Shown here piece after piece: positions 25,440 through 38,700 of a stretch of DNA of 64,000 nt. Position 1 is the first letter of the stretch. Each line of letters starts with the position of its first letter. The stretch is from Myrica gale. Taxonomy: Eukaryota; Streptophyta; Magnoliopsida; Fagales; Myricaceae. The stretch is taken from assembly GCA_963930655.1 (NCBI GenBank), contig OZ005617.1, positions 3,412,501 to 3,476,500 of the forward strand, given 5' to 3'. The translations under genes and the position numbers were made by a program. A model generated the notes under the pieces. The model was not told the DNA's origin and searched no databases. It was given only the letters and a program-made list of their open reading frames with translations.

Positions 25440-26264
25440 ATTCAAGTTTACCCAATAAATCAGTTTCGATAGATAAAATTGTTAAACCGCTTAATCTATA
25501 TTGAGACAGAGTTGTTCGTAAATAATTTTTTATAATCTTTAATTTTGAAAAACTTCTTTTTGCAGAAGCAAATGTATGCTAAATAATATTCTATATGCAA
25601 TAAAATAATTTAGAAAATAATCTAGTTATTTTACTAAATTAAGTATTTCAAGTGGAGTAATCATTTTTGTTTTTGTAACTTCTTTTAAAACTTTAATTCC
25701 AAAAATTAATCTTTCAAGACCAAACAAAAAACCAAATATGTCATCATACTTTGAAAATAATTGAAATCTATCATGCATGGAAGATATTGCTTGATTTACA
25801 ATATAATAAAAATAATCAATTTTGAAAGATTCCTCTATTACTGACTTCATAATCTCATCATCAGTTTCATCAAATTATTTTTTTTCCTATGAATGACACG
25901 CTTGTTAGGGAATACAACTTCTATATCCATTTCAACTGCAACTTGTTTAGATAAATCCAAAGCAGATTTAAAACCATTTTCTCTGTAGTTTTTGAAATAA
26001 GAAATAAGTCTGTTTAATTTTTATTTGGTTGTGTCACATCTATAGTATCTTCTAAGTTCTCCCCTTGAGTTACATCAATATTATCAACTTCTTCTAAGTC
26101 CCCCCTAATACTTGGTTCTTCACGTATTACCTCTTGATTAGAATTTGATTCCCTTTTGTTAACAAGAAATTTGTTAAGGGTCCCTCTTTGAGATTGAACT
26201 AAACTGTCTATTCTCCTTTTTTCTTGAGTTTTTCATATCCAGATGCATATTTTCTATCAGTCAT
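25440..26264 (-). pseudogene. Dead hAT-superfamily transposase (ZMYM1/DUF4371-like)
   Basis: The minus strand has an N-terminus starting at 26264 (MTDRKYASGYEKLKKKRR, then LVQSQRGTLNKFLVNKRE) and ends after an acidic stretch near 26010. An internal block at 25870-25990 (NGFKSALDLSKQVAVEMDIE) and an open segment at 25626-25850 follow. A C-terminal dimerisation segment (SFSKLKIIKNYLRTTLSQ) lies at about 25440-25560. These are parts of one plant hAT-type transposase in correct order, but the catalytic middle is missing and the pieces are separated by stops and frame changes. It is inactive. Confidence 0.75.
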
Positions 26265-29200
26265 TTAAAAAATTAAAACGTTTACACAAATAATGAATAA
26301 TAATAATAGACAAACAGAAGCTAATTGATATTAATAATAAATTGAAATGTAAATTCTTGAATAATAGAAACTGAGTAATCCTAGATTTGTTGAAGCAACA
26401 ACAATCAACCGATCAAGACTTTGAGAAGTTGATTTGCCCATTACTTGAGAGATTATTTTAGAATTTAATTAGCAATAAAGTAATTGTGGTAGTGGTAGTG
26501 GTAGTGGTGTACTTTTAAAAAAAATAGTTAGAATTTAATTGTTTGAGAACTTAATTAGCAATAAAGTAGGGTAGTTGGGATTCTAGGTCTTGATGTTGAT
26601 AGTGATAGTTTATAGGATGCGTTATTTATTTCTAATTTTTAAATATTCCTATTTTATAGGCCTTTAATTAAGTTTTATCTGAAAAATTTTAAGCTTTTTT
26701 TCTTCCCCTTAATTTTAATTTTGCTATAATATAGTGCCTTAATAATTTAAATTTTTTAACTTTGCTATAATATAATAGGGGCCTTCCTAATTAGTAGATG
26801 GTCCCACCTGTCTATCCTTTCAGCTGCCTCTGCTTTAAGACCAGCAGAAGTTGCAGTTTTCCTTGCTTCAGAAACATGAGACCATCTGATCATGTACTAA
26901 GAATTAAAGAGACATTCCTCCCATTACAAATACGTATATGTTTAAGCAATTTTTATTGTCCAGGTTACATAGCTCTGGTCTACCTCTAAGCTTCTCTGTC
27001 CTCTATTCTCTGCTTATTTTTCCCACACCTCTCTAGCTGATCACTGATGTAGTTTCTCAGTACTCTCTTTCTACTTCAAAACCAAAATGATTGCAGTGAT
27101 TCCACAAGTGGTAATCCTGTCTTCCCTTTTCTTATGAGCAAATTATGTCGTACACCATCATGCTTACTGTCGATACAAATCACACTCCTTAAGGTGCCCA
27201 ACAGTGTTTGACGCATCTTTTCCATCCCTTTCACCAATGAAACCGTGTCATCTGGGACCCAATAATAAAAGTCACCAATGAGCTAGTTCCTGCTAGCTCG
27301 AGTCCCACCGACTCAAAAAACCACGACTACAATCAATAAATAAAAACCGCTGCACGACTAGGATCCAATACACACACCAGCGAAACCAATCACTGATTCT
27401 GCCATCTTTGATGGGAGGAAGTCATTGATGACATGGAGGTAAGCAGGATGAAAAAAAACTTGACTAGAACAGTCGGGCACCTCAAGGCTGTGTGATTAGA
27501 GCAATTGAAAACCTGCATGGTCTGATCAGAAATAGTCCTACTATATGTTGTATCGCATATTTCACTTTCTTTTTCCTCTGTAACTTTACAGAGCCACCAG
27601 TGATCAAGTGCTACTTTGGTCTATAAGAAGGAAGGAAAGGAAAAGCATTTACGTGATGCTTCTCCACTCTTCCTCTATATGGGATGGATAAATTATTTCG
27701 TTTTCAGAACTTTTCTGTCAGAAACTCACAAACTAGATGAAATTCTAGATCAGAGGCTTGCCGTCCACACTACATCAACACTTAACAAAAATTGCTAATT
27801 CATCATTATGACCAACGATTTGACAACACTAGAATGGCTTGAAGCATAAACAACCCATAAGCATTCCTTCAGCACTGCAAAATTCTTTGACTTATCTCAG
27901 ATTGGTGAATGAAATTCTCATTTTCAAACTTGTCACATTAGCATAAATGAAAAAAAACAATATCTTCTCTCTTTTTACACATGCACTTTGTTCTTTTCCA
28001 ATTTTGGGTAGAAACTGTTTGACCATGAGAGAAGATGTAATGGCTGAGAGCCAACAAAAAGATATATTGCTTGGTTACCATCAAACACGATTAAGCATGA
28101 TCATGCTGTGGGCAAATTAATAAGCATATGGGGAGGGAAAGAATTAACCACTTGATGTCCCTCTAGTGCAGCATATCATGTATGTTACAAGAATCAAATC
28201 GAGGTGGACTACCACAGTCCACATGATTTATTTTCTTCAGCTTAATCGATTGCTGTACTGAAACCGAGAAAGACCAGGTGTTACTAACCCAGTTTAGTGT
28301 CTGAGGCATATATTTTCATGAAGACTGTACGGCCATATTTCATATTCCTTGCTGCACTAAGTCGTCAATTAGGTACTCATCCTAAGGTAGAAAAAGCAGA
28401 CTCTGCATCCAATCCAAATATGCCCTAAAAAAAATCCCTCTGCAGGAATGTTTTTAAAAGCAATTTTAAGGAAGAATGCCTTTTCTACGACTGCTTAAGG
28501 TATATCTCCTGCGTATCAACGAAAAACCATTTCCTTCTAGTCAAAGATGTTAAGCTGAATGTACAATAGTACTTTAACCAAGTCATTGTAAATCTATCTA
28601 ATGTCATATTCCAATAAAGCTAGAAAGTTGGCCTTTTGTGGCTACCAATTTCCAAGCAAATTTGAGTAATATCTGTAAAGTAGGAGCAACTTGCTCGATC
28701 TACAACTACAAGTATCATTGATTTGAAATATGGAAAAAAAACTAGTGGAGGTAGGAGTTTTCACTGTTACATTTACATGAGAATAGTTGGCAGGTTTCTT
28801 TCTAAGCAGGAAATAGAGAGCGAGAGCTGCAAAAAGAAGATTTTGTGGATTGATCGTCTGTGATAGAGGCGAAAGTTCGGAACAAAGAGAATCTTTGCTC
28901 AAATATTGACATGGAAGCTTAACAAGCTATTCTAAAGACAGTCTAAAGGGGCATCCATCCACTAAACTCAGCTTTTAACAAAAAATATGTGATGAGGGAT
29001 ATTTGACTGATCAGTATCGGGAGCAAACAATTGATTGTCTGTTTCCTTTGTAATAATAACCATATGACAAGGCTTTGTGTCTGGATGCAGCGAGAAACAT
29101 GAGTAAGGTTATCTTCGAATCTAAACCGGCCCCAAGATGGTTGAAAAGATGCAAAAGAACCATGTTGGCTTTCATCAATATGTTGGTGAGCTCCAAAGAT

Positions 29201-31071
29201 GGATTGAAAGGAGGCACCGAGTGGTTTTGAAGTTGACAAACTATCTAAATGTGACATGATGTCAATTGAAAATAACTTCAGAAAGTTATCCATGCATCTG
29301 GTGAAGCTGGATTCAAGGTGAATAATTGAAAACGGTTTATCCATTCATTAGTATCAAAGATGCAGCAGTGATAAATTGGAAACAAGTTTTATATGCTTTA
29401 GGAAAAAAAGGAAAAAAAAAACAAGTTTTATATAGTTTTAATTATTAGGAAACAATGAATTACAAATTTGATTCCTCCTACCAGAAATCCATGCTTGAAA
29501 TGTCATTATCAAAGAAACTCTCTAATATTCATCTTCAACCCATTTGAATATTACTATCATTTGGCTACCCACTTTTTTTCTAGGACTTGTATTCGAGTCC
29601 TCGCTTTATATTCCTATCAGCATCAAAACCCAACAAAGAAGTTTCTGTTGCTGTGCTGATGAGATTTTGCCCTTCACAAATTACTATCGCTCAGTCAAAA
29701 AAATTTCAGAATAAGCTGAGGTAAACTTTTTCTAATCTGCACGTGTGGTTGCAAATAATGAAGTCATTCAATGGATAGTAGCCACAAGAGTGAGAAATCT
29801 GGGAAACTCCACAGAGAATGTATGAGTAAGTAACAAGTGAGATGGGATTCATTGGAGTAAGGATTATGAAGACATAATATTAATTACCAAGATATTAAGT
29901 GAAGGTTTACTATATGATAAACCTTTTGTTAGAGGGAAAATGTGATCCAGGATGTTATGTTGAGGACATATAATTCTTTTAACAGAGATGGAGAAGAAAA
30001 TTCTGGATGAATTATTTACTTCTAAGGGTGCTTTGATTGTCTTATCCTTCAGTCCCTTTAAGTAACAAATCAATGGGAATATCAAACAAAAATATTTTTA
30101 TTCGGTTGACCAGAAAAAGATATCAAAGTAGTACTGAAAAATAAGAGCTTTAAACAATGGCCAATCAGAAGCCAAAAACATAGCATAAAGCAGAGAGTAC
30201 AGATCGGACAAGCAAGACATTTTTGCCAGTCTCACATCATTACAAGAGCGTTCAATGACTGAAGAAAGTGAAAACTAAAATATTGCTAACAAAAGAAGTG
30301 ACTTGACTCCCAACCACAACAGTATACTTCCTTTTGAATTTGAAATTCTTTGTCCTCCTATTCCTTGGCAAGCTTTACACAGATTTCAGAGACTAGTAAG
30401 TAAAACATATGCAGAATCACAGCATCCTTCTGGGGCATGGTATTCCAAGCAATAGCCAATGTGTTGGGCTGTTACTAGAAAGGTTTTTTGGTCAACTGAC
30501 CTATAAGACTTCATCAAAATCTCAATTATTTTAATCTCGTGATTTAGCTGTTAATCTTTGATTAGTTTTTACGCTAACCCTTTGGAAGACAACCGAAAAT
30601 ATGATACAGTAGTTTCTGCATGGCTCTGAAGAAACAAGCTTTTCTAGTAGTCCAGTAGTTATGCATGTCAGTTGCTCTTGCTATGGCACCCCCCAGGATA
30701 CAATTAGAAAAATTTAGACAGGAGCATCGGCAGTGCTTTAGGAAAGCAACTATGCAGTTCAAACATTGAAGGACTATAAGAAATCATTCATCTTATTATT
30801 GGTCACCAATATACATATAGACAAGAGAAATGCCCCCCCCCCCCCCCCCCCCATAAATAAGAAGAAAAAGCACTACCGGAAACTAAAGTCCCGCTAGTCT
30901 ATAACTGGCCAACAACAAGTTTAACCTCGGCAACATGCCTACATGTGGGGATTGGTGACTTATTCTGTAAAAAGCCCTTTGCGAGTTGCTTTGCTGAAAA
31001 AGGGGTTTCTGGTCATGTCGTCCGGATGACCTACCCTAAGAAAGATACTCCAAGAAAGATTCTTCCAGTTA
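26265..31071. other. Intergenic, no supportable gene
   Basis: About 4.8 kb. The longest open frame (28943-29344, minus, 133 codons) has no domain, no splice partners and ordinary AT-rich composition. A 19-base C homopolymer lies at 30834-30852. The part up to about 26800 (including AATAGGGGCCTTCC near 26775) may be the decayed outer end of the hAT element beside it. Confidence 0.4.
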
Positions 31072-32472
31072 TTAATATCCGTAGTACTGGAACTGTGCTG
31101 CTCCATACCTGCTGGCGTTCACGAACTGTCCGATTCTCTCTTCGTGAAACCTCTCGAGCTGCATACAAAGATAAGACTTTGTTAGAAATGGATTCTGTCC
31201 AAAACAAAGAAGAGAGTGATATCCATAAAAGAGAAGAATTGTGTTTCTGAATGTTTTACGCAGAGAAGAAAAATATAGAAAGAGCTGTGGAAATATCACT
31301 GTTACGTAAATAAAATTGCAATGTAGAAATAGGGTTTACCCAGAGATCATCGTCATCTTCAATACTCGTAGAACATGCAGCCTTGGGAATCTCACCAGTT
31401 TCGTCGTTGCGTGCGAATCTGCCACGTATACGGGGTCGGTTGTCGGCTAGTGTTTTTCGGCATGCATACTGGTGCCAACACAGAAAAATAAATCAGCAGC
31501 ATTTATTTTGGAGTTATCAAACATATAACCACTTTCTTTAAGTATCTTGATGTTGGATTTCTAAATTTCTGCTCAGAGAAAGTGAAGTATGTGTTAAATA
31601 CCTTAATGGTCTTGTTAAAGTTCCTCTGGGTTCTTTTGGCTCTGTATTTGGAAATCCTCTCTTTTCTCTCTTCTGCACTGTAACGCCCTACTTTGAAATT
31701 TGCTTCCTCAATGAATGAGCTCTCTATAGCCAAAGGACTAGATAAGGACCTGTGGGTGGTATGAGGTGCTTTGATATTCTGGAAAAGGATGGAAAATCAA
31801 ACAGAACTTAATTAGATGATAAGTTGAAAAACAGAGCAAAAACAGAGGCAAAAAAGACGATTAGAGAGTAGTTCTGACCTGCAAATCTCCTGTGCTACAA
31901 ACCCTCCTCATTTGTCCACCATAGAAGCTATTTTCCGGTGGGCTCAAGGCCTTGTTCTGAAAATTTGAGGACTCCATGAGAGTATCAAAGCGAGGTTGAG
32001 CGACAAAGCCAGGCTTGCCATCAAAACATTTAGTACTATAGCTCCTCTGCATCAACTTTGCCACATTCGCAGCCCCACCGCTGTAACTGCGAGGTACAAA
32101 GGACTGGTTGAAAATAGACTCGAAACCCATTTGACATTCCTCATTTTTTACCTCCAAACCCTCCAAGCCAGAGAGATTCCCGAACCCATTTTCGAAATCA
32201 GAACCATTTGGTAGACACTGCACATGCGAATTCTGGTAAAGGTTCAAACTTTCTAGTTGCTGACTTGGAGAGGAAGAGAGGAGTGTAGGAGAATATTGGT
32301 CAAGGGATTGAGATTCATCAACTGGGTTTTGATGGTTTCGGTCATCTGAAATCGCCTGAAATATATCAATGGGTGAGTCAGAGATAAAGGACATGTCCCC
32401 AGCAGAGGAGACCATGTCTGAGCTGCAATGGCTGAAAAAAGGGTCATCAAAAAGAAAGAGATCCGAAGACAT
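31072..32472 (-). CDS. CCT-domain protein
   Basis: Four coding exons on the minus strand: 31879-32472, 31602-31778, 31340-31468 and 31072-31158. They splice in frame to 328 aa. The first 198 residues are Ser/Asn/Gln-rich and acidic, as in activation-type regions, and include MRRVCSTGDLQ, which I recognise from this plant subfamily. The CCT motif spans about residues 235-280 (ERKERISKYRAKRTQRNFNK, then YACRKTLADNRPRIRGRFAR). It is Lys/Arg-rich and interrupted by the intron after TIK. CCT proteins are nuclear and act in transcription, often with NF-Y subunits, in flowering, light or sugar responses. This one has no B-box or receiver domain, so it is of the CCT-only (CMF) type. Its 5' end faces the PLAC8 gene. 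Confidence 0.9.
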
Positions 32473-33194
32473 TGAAAACCAATCCTTCTTGATTGGAAAT
32501 CAACTCAGATAAAAGAAAAAGAAAAGAAAAACTACTGGTAAGCAGTATTTGTTGCTAAAATATAGCAGCAGTAATATGTGTTTCTTTCTTCGGTGGCTGT
32601 TTTATCTGGGTATTTGCCTCCGAAACTGCCACAAAGCAAAACTGACACTTGGGTTCTGATTTATTTATTCAAGGCCTGGGATTTCTAGAGCTACAGGACA
32701 AAGGATTGCTCCTCTCTCTCTCTCCCCAAATGAGTTTTTCACACACACGGGAAGACTGAAGAGACCAGTCCACTTCCGCCATGCCTATATAAAAAGAACT
32801 CAGAAGTTTGTTATTGACGCCTCTCGTAAGTTTTAAATATTTCTAAAGAACCACGATACTTTTATATTTTTGCAACACGAAGCTGCCGGTTGTACAGATC
32901 ACTTTCAAATTTACCCTCATTACCCACCCCCCAATAATAAACTGCCACGAGTGCATGAGAATAAAATTTCAAACGGGCCGGTCGTCTCTGCAACGCTGGA
33001 AATCCCCATATTCTTTTGTCTTGGCCTTCGCGGAGTGATTTTTATTTGGGTTTTAAAAGTCTCATCCAAGAAGACTTGTTAGAAAAAAGAAGAAATCGAA
33101 GACTACCAATTTATAGAGTTCTTCCTCTTATCCCTCTTTCTTCGTTGAGATCTGAAAGGCGGGGGTTTCTTTGGTGTTGAAGAATTGTACGGAC
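32473..33194. promoter_or_regulatory. Shared intergenic region of divergent CCT and PLAC8 genes
   Basis: Only 722 bp separate the two start codons, so both leaders and both promoters must fit here. A TATATAA-like sequence (about 32787-32793) could serve the minus-strand CCT gene. TTTATAGAG near 33110 and a pyrimidine-rich leader (33117-33180) suit the PLAC8 gene. Core elements are inferred from position. Confidence 0.55.
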
Positions 33195-36100
33195 ATGGCG
33201 TCGCAGGTTCACCTGGACAAGATGCAGCTCCGCCAGAACTACCGCAATCTCTGGCACACCGATCTCATGGGCACCATTCAGGCTGACACTCCCTGTACAA
33301 TCTCTCTCCCTCTCCCTCTCGGTCTTTATATGCGCGAGTGTTCGTCCTTTTCTTGTTCTGATAAGTTGTGAATGTGTGTGCAGATTGCTGCTTTTCTCTT
33401 TGGTGGTAAGTTCTCGCGATCTGTCAGTTTCGTATTATGGATCTGAGTATGTTAATGATTTCGTTTCTCTATCTAACCTTGTACGCTGAATTTTGAGTCG
33501 CCGTTGCTTTTATTGTAGTGTCCCTTATGATTTATCAGATATTAGGTATTTTGAGAATTAGAGACGAGGTGGTTGACTGTGAATTTTTTGGGTCTTTTAG
33601 TCGCATTTGAAAATATTTGGTATATTCCCGTGAATAGTTTGGAATTTAATGAAGATGGCATTCGTGACCTCCATGTGTTTCTGAGTTTCTTTTGATTGGC
33701 AAGGTACTGTGGTGGATTTTGATCTTTTTTATATGCAGTTCATTATTTTATTTTTCCTTATAAATTTCACCTTATATAGTTTAGGATTTCAATTGGTGTT
33801 GTACTTTTGTTCCGAGGATTCTTTTAATAATTTTAATTCTAGGTATAGAGTTAGATCATTAGCATCTCAGTTCTGATTAAGTTAACATTTTCCAAACATT
33901 TGTCATCGAAAGATTTTTTAATTTCTTAAAATCCAATGAAGACAAAAAAAACACTTGTAAATTGTTCAAACTTACTTTGAATTGAAAAAAAAATAGTGAT
34001 CTATTATAGATGTGAAATAATCAATTCGAAAAGATTCTTCAACAAATTAAGATCAAATTAGTGACATCTATATTTTCTACAAGTTTAAAGTAACCTGTAT
34101 ATTGCACTAAATTAATCAAATTTAATTTAACTTTAGTTTTGATTGCTGCAACCTGGCATTCTAATAATTGGAAACAGGATCTGAAGGATCTGCCTTATTG
34201 TGTAGAATGCCTTTCACTATAGGTTGAGATGTGGATCGCAGACTTATGAATGGGGATATTCTCGAACAAAATAAATATAGTTAAGTGAATGACAAATAGA
34301 AACTAGAGTCCACCTATGAGAGTTATTGTTGGAAATGGATTGCTTATGCCTTCAATTAGGCATCAGCCCTTCTCTGTTGGCATTATTCCTTTCTCCTTCT
34401 CGTTCCGATAGTCCTATGGCAAGGTATCACTTTTCTTTTCTTCTTTTTTTTGGTTTTTGGTTTTTAAAGTCCTTATGTCTTCTCTCTCAAACAGTAGGAT
34501 ATGACTTTGTCTCTGTCTCTCTCCTCAGAAACTATTCTGCGCTTTCCCTTACGTGGTTACTTCTTCCCTCATTAATTAATAGTAACCATTTTCTAAAGCC
34601 TTTGTTTTTAAAGGGCTCTATCTTTGGGGACTTTCAATTTCTTGGGACTTGGAAAAATGCCTCCCTGACATGAAAATGGCTTACAAATGGCTTCCATGTG
34701 AATAGGAATCTATATGGGTTAGTTGGAAACATCTGTTAGCCATTTGTCCATACTTGATGTTTTACCTCACAATATCAGTATATGTTAGGGAGACATCGAC
34801 ACCAATGTTGGCATAAACCCTTTTTTCTGGCTTCTGCTCTGATTAATACCAAAACAAAATTTCAATGCTGCCATCACTGACCCTAATCTTTGACCTGGGC
34901 GGAAGTTGAAAATGAGTTGAGTTGACTTGGAAGGTCGAAGGACAAGGTGAGGCAGAGGACAGCCTAGATGAGAGAAGAGTGTAACAGAGGCAGAAGGCTG
35001 TCTCAGGGAAGGGATTACAATGGGAAGGAGAAGGGGAGATATGTTGTCCTCTTCATTTTTTTTAACACGAAGACGATGCCATCTCAAGAAGAAAAATATC
35101 CAATTGTTTTTTGTCAATAAGACATGGTTTTGCCTTTATTTTGAAAAAATATTTCTATATATGAGCATCTGGATAGGTGTTTGAAGGAAATCACAATTAC
35201 CTTCCTTCCAACCCCGAACCTAGCCCAGCCTTGTCAGGGTTGAAGGATTTACCCCCAATGCCATGCTGTCGAATGCCAAATCGAGCAGGCCGATTCTGGC
35301 TTTGAGTTTGGCTACATTGGGGATCTGAGCAGGCCTGGATTATTTCTATATCTGTAATCAAATTGATCTCTCCCCCCTCATTTTAGGAAAATGGAAAATC
35401 CTATTTTTATGTCAATAACTAAATCATGATTTGTTGTATTTGTAGTGAAGATGGTATTTAACCATGTTGTGCATTTTTGAGAATATGATGCATCTAATTT
35501 TCCTTGTTTCATTCTAGTGCACCGTGTGCATCATACTTGCTTCGCAAACGAGCTCTTTATGATGATATGTCAAGGTAATTGATTCTTTTGATTCCCTTTT
35601 GATTTGATAAAAGGTGGCCGTTTGGTGGTAATGCATGTTCTTTGGTTTGTTGTAGATATGTTTGCTGTGCTGGTTATATGCCCTGTAGTGGAAAATGTGG
35701 GGAGAGCAAATGTCCTGAATTTTGCCTATGCACTGAGGTACGGATTCTATTTGAGTTTAGTCTGCGTGCTTGTTATTTCAGCTGTGTTTCCTGTTTGTTT
35801 GCATGCTTATTGGTTTTACAGGCTCATTCTCTCTAGTGATACTAAATCATCGATCATCCATTATTTGAACCATTTATTCTGTGGCAATTGAGGTAGATAT
35901 GGAGATAATGACTTGACTTAGATAACCAGTGGATTAAAAGTTTCTGATCTTTAGACACAGTGTTTGAGTTTGTGTCCCTTGTTAACTCCCAATATATTCG
36001 ATTAATTACCTAGGCAAATATGGAGGGTATTGAATTTAGGCTTTTCAAAATAACCAAAGGCCTCTGGCCACCTGATATGCCATCTATGCATTGTATATTT

Positions 36101-37592
36101 CTGAAAGCCATTTAAAATTGGAGAAACATTTCTTTAATGGACTACTTGAACTGATTTACCATGCTCTGTTAGATCCTGGTCTCTTTTGAAGAGGGTTCTT
36201 TGTTTCCCCACCATAACAACATAGCCTACTGCTTTGTCAGTGGTCCCAGCATCACTGAAAATTGGCCCAGATCTGGCAGATATAGGACTACATGAACCTC
36301 AATATCTGGACCAAGTCTGACAGAGTTTAGATAAAGAACAATTGGCCTAAGGTTGCTCCATAAATATGTGCCACTGGCCGAAATTAAATCCGATAGCTGG
36401 GATCATTGCCGTAATCCCCTTATTTAATTGTGGTGCATGTTGGATCCCCATAGAGGAGCACATAGTATATGGCTGTGTGCATGATGCATCAACAACGCAA
36501 TCTATCTGATCAGAACATTTAATCCCTTAGTGTTGCTCAGTTCTGGATATTATTTGCCTGCTTTTGGTTATTGCTATTGATGAATGGGAAACTTCTAGAG
36601 CAATCATTGTTCTGTAAGTATTTATTCAGTGTGTCGATTTAAATAGAGAAAAGTTTTCCATTGCTTTTCAACATTATTTTAATTGCTGTGTCAGTAGTAA
36701 AGAGCTTCTATTCTTCTAATTGAGGATATTATCATTATGTGTTTGATCTTCCAGGTGTTTCTCTGCTTTGGAAATTCAGTGGCCTCAACCCGGTTTTTGT
36801 TACAAGATCAGTTTAATATCCAGACAACACAATGTGATAATTGCATCATTGTACTCTCTCTTTCACTATTTCTTGTTTGTTTGCAACTGTATACATGTTT
36901 TGTCCTGTTTTCATGGTTTCATGCTCTGCCTACAACTAATTGCATGCATCTTTTCCATCTCTGTCTCTCTCTCTAACTCACGCTCATTTGTTTGCAACTC
37001 TCAATACATATTTCCTCCTGCTAGGGTTTCATGTTCTGCCTACAACAAGTTGCCTGCATCTTTTCCATCGTTGCGATGATTGTTGGAAGTGGGGAAATTA
37101 GTGACGCTTCTCAATTATTATCTTGTTTGGCGGACTTCGTGTACTGCACGTAAGGCCTTCCTTTTCCGTACAGAACATTTTCAGTCAATGCGGGCCAAAA
37201 TAACTTACTGATCTTACACTGTTTATGATGTTTGTGTAGGGTTTGCGCATGTATGCAGGTATGAAAGTGATAAAACATCCTTGGAAGTGGGAAAACATAT
37301 GTTCGATTGAATGAAATAAAATTTTATACTCACTGGATGGGGTTATTTGCAGACACAACACAAGGTTGAAATGGACAAGCGAGATGGAAAGTTTGGGCCT
37401 CCACCAGTGATGGCAGTGCCCCCCATGCAACAGATGTCTCGTATTGACCAGCCAATTCCTCCCTCCGTTGGATATGCACCTCAACCCGCATATGGACAGC
37501 CCTATGGTTATCCACCTCATCCTCAGGCACAAGGCTATCCAGCTGCTGGTTATCCTCCTCCTGCTTACCCACCTTCTGGCTATTCTAAGTGA
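33195..37592 (+). CDS. PLAC8-family (Cys-rich) membrane protein
   Basis: Eight coding exons: 33195-33294, 33384-33405, 35518-35574, 35656-35737, 36755-36850, 37025-37149, 37240-37258 and 37353-37592. They join in frame to 246 aa. The protein starts MASQVHLDKMQLRQNYRNLW, followed by a Cys-rich PLAC8 region with CCFSLWCAPC, a second cluster (CCAGYMPCSGKCGESKCPEF) and VFLCFGNSVASTRF. A hydrophobic segment (CIIGFMFCLQQVACIFSIVA) is a likely membrane anchor. The last 70 residues are Pro/Tyr/Gly/Gln-rich (YPPPAYPPSGYSK). It resembles the Arabidopsis At1g63830/At4g23470 group as I remember it. Other PLAC8 proteins act in cell-size control or metal and calcium handling at membranes, but the role of this subgroup is not established to my knowledge. 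Two coding exons are very short (22 and 19 bp). Confidence 0.9.
33406..35517 (+). other. Long second intron of the PLAC8 gene
   Basis: A 2.1-kb AT-rich GT-AG intron. It holds two open frames (34326-34673 plus; 34785-35117 minus) that have no domain and fall wholly inside the intron. I see no nested gene. Confidence 0.6.
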
Positions 37593-38340
37593 TATCATTC
37601 CAACTTTACAAGTTGATTTGCAATTTGAGGCGATTTTTGGGTGTTACATGTCCATGTTCAAGTAATGTCACTGTGGAGTTACAAGTGTGTATCAACCAGA
37701 CTATATTCGTGTGTGATTTGGCTTGTCATTGCTCATCAGACAACGAATTTATATAAATTCTAGCTTCTCGTCCTTCTACGAACATCTTTTATCGTACTCC
37801 CTTTGCCTTATGGGTGTTCTTATTCTTAATGTATATTGAGTTTATGCATATATGGGTGCAACATGCAGCTGACTTGGCCTTCTATTACCGTTCAGTTTTC
37901 TGTCAGAAATTAGAACGTTCTGTGTTTCTTGTAAATGGCGTGAAACATTTTCGCTTACTATTCGTCTAAATTTTGCATAAAATGTATCTGCTCATTCCCT
38001 ATATAACTGTCGCTTTGTGTTTTTGCTCTTTTTCTTTTTCTTTTCGCCCGTGATGGAACTGTTTTAAGTGGTCTGAATTCGGGGGTAAAGCCTACTAAAA
38101 CACAAATGGACTCGAAGTCCACTAACTAATACCGGCCCAAAGAAATCTTGTGGGGATTGCTTGTTAACTTGGCAAATCATAGCCCAAAGAAACCCCTAGT
38201 TTGGACGAGGCTCTAGCCTTCTGTTAAGCAAAACCTTTTGAGTCCTGTCAGTACTGAGTCGATTTAACTGTTTGTCTATACTATATTTATTTGGCATATA
38301 TTCATGGATCCGTAATCTTCATAATCTAGCCTCTGCTGCT
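37593..38340 (+). other. PLAC8 3' UTR and downstream spacer
   Basis: AT-rich sequence follows the PLAC8 stop codon. The transcript probably ends within the first 400 bp or so. No further gene is seen up to the LINE-like tail at 38358. Confidence 0.4.
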
Positions 38341-38357
38341 CCATTCAACAATTCGTG

Positions 38358-38700
38358 TTTTTTTTTTTCTAAGCAAACGTGAATTTTATTTTACTGGAAA
38401 CATGCAAGCATGATGAATACATATGACCTTAGAAGCTAGAGACAAGTAAAAGGGGCATAGTGTCTATTATAGCATCATTAAAGGCTCAGCGGACTATATA
38501 TATCGATTGGCTTTAAAGGCTTGATTTTAAATGGCCATAAAGACCTTAACTAGACAGGCTCAAAGGGCCGTAAATTTTAAGCGGGTCCAAAGACCCGAAA
38601 ATAGCGGTCTCCAGAAATATCTTGAAGTTTACCGGGAACTACTGCAAGAAATGCTCGTGGGATTTGCTCGCCAAGGATTTTAGTAGACTGTATAGGCATT
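38358..38700 (-). mobile_element. LINE-like 3' end with poly(A) tail
   Basis: Read on the minus strand, the sequence ends in AATAAAATTCACG, then TTTGCTTAG and an 11-base A run (T run 38358-38368 on plus). This is the signature of a retroposed copy with its own polyadenylation signal. No reverse-transcriptase motif is visible, so it would be 5'-truncated or a SINE. The right boundary is only a guess. Confidence 0.35.

Noticed and set aside
28943-29344. 133-codon minus-strand open frame
   Set aside because: No domain, no acceptable neighbouring exons and ordinary AT-rich composition. Treated as chance.
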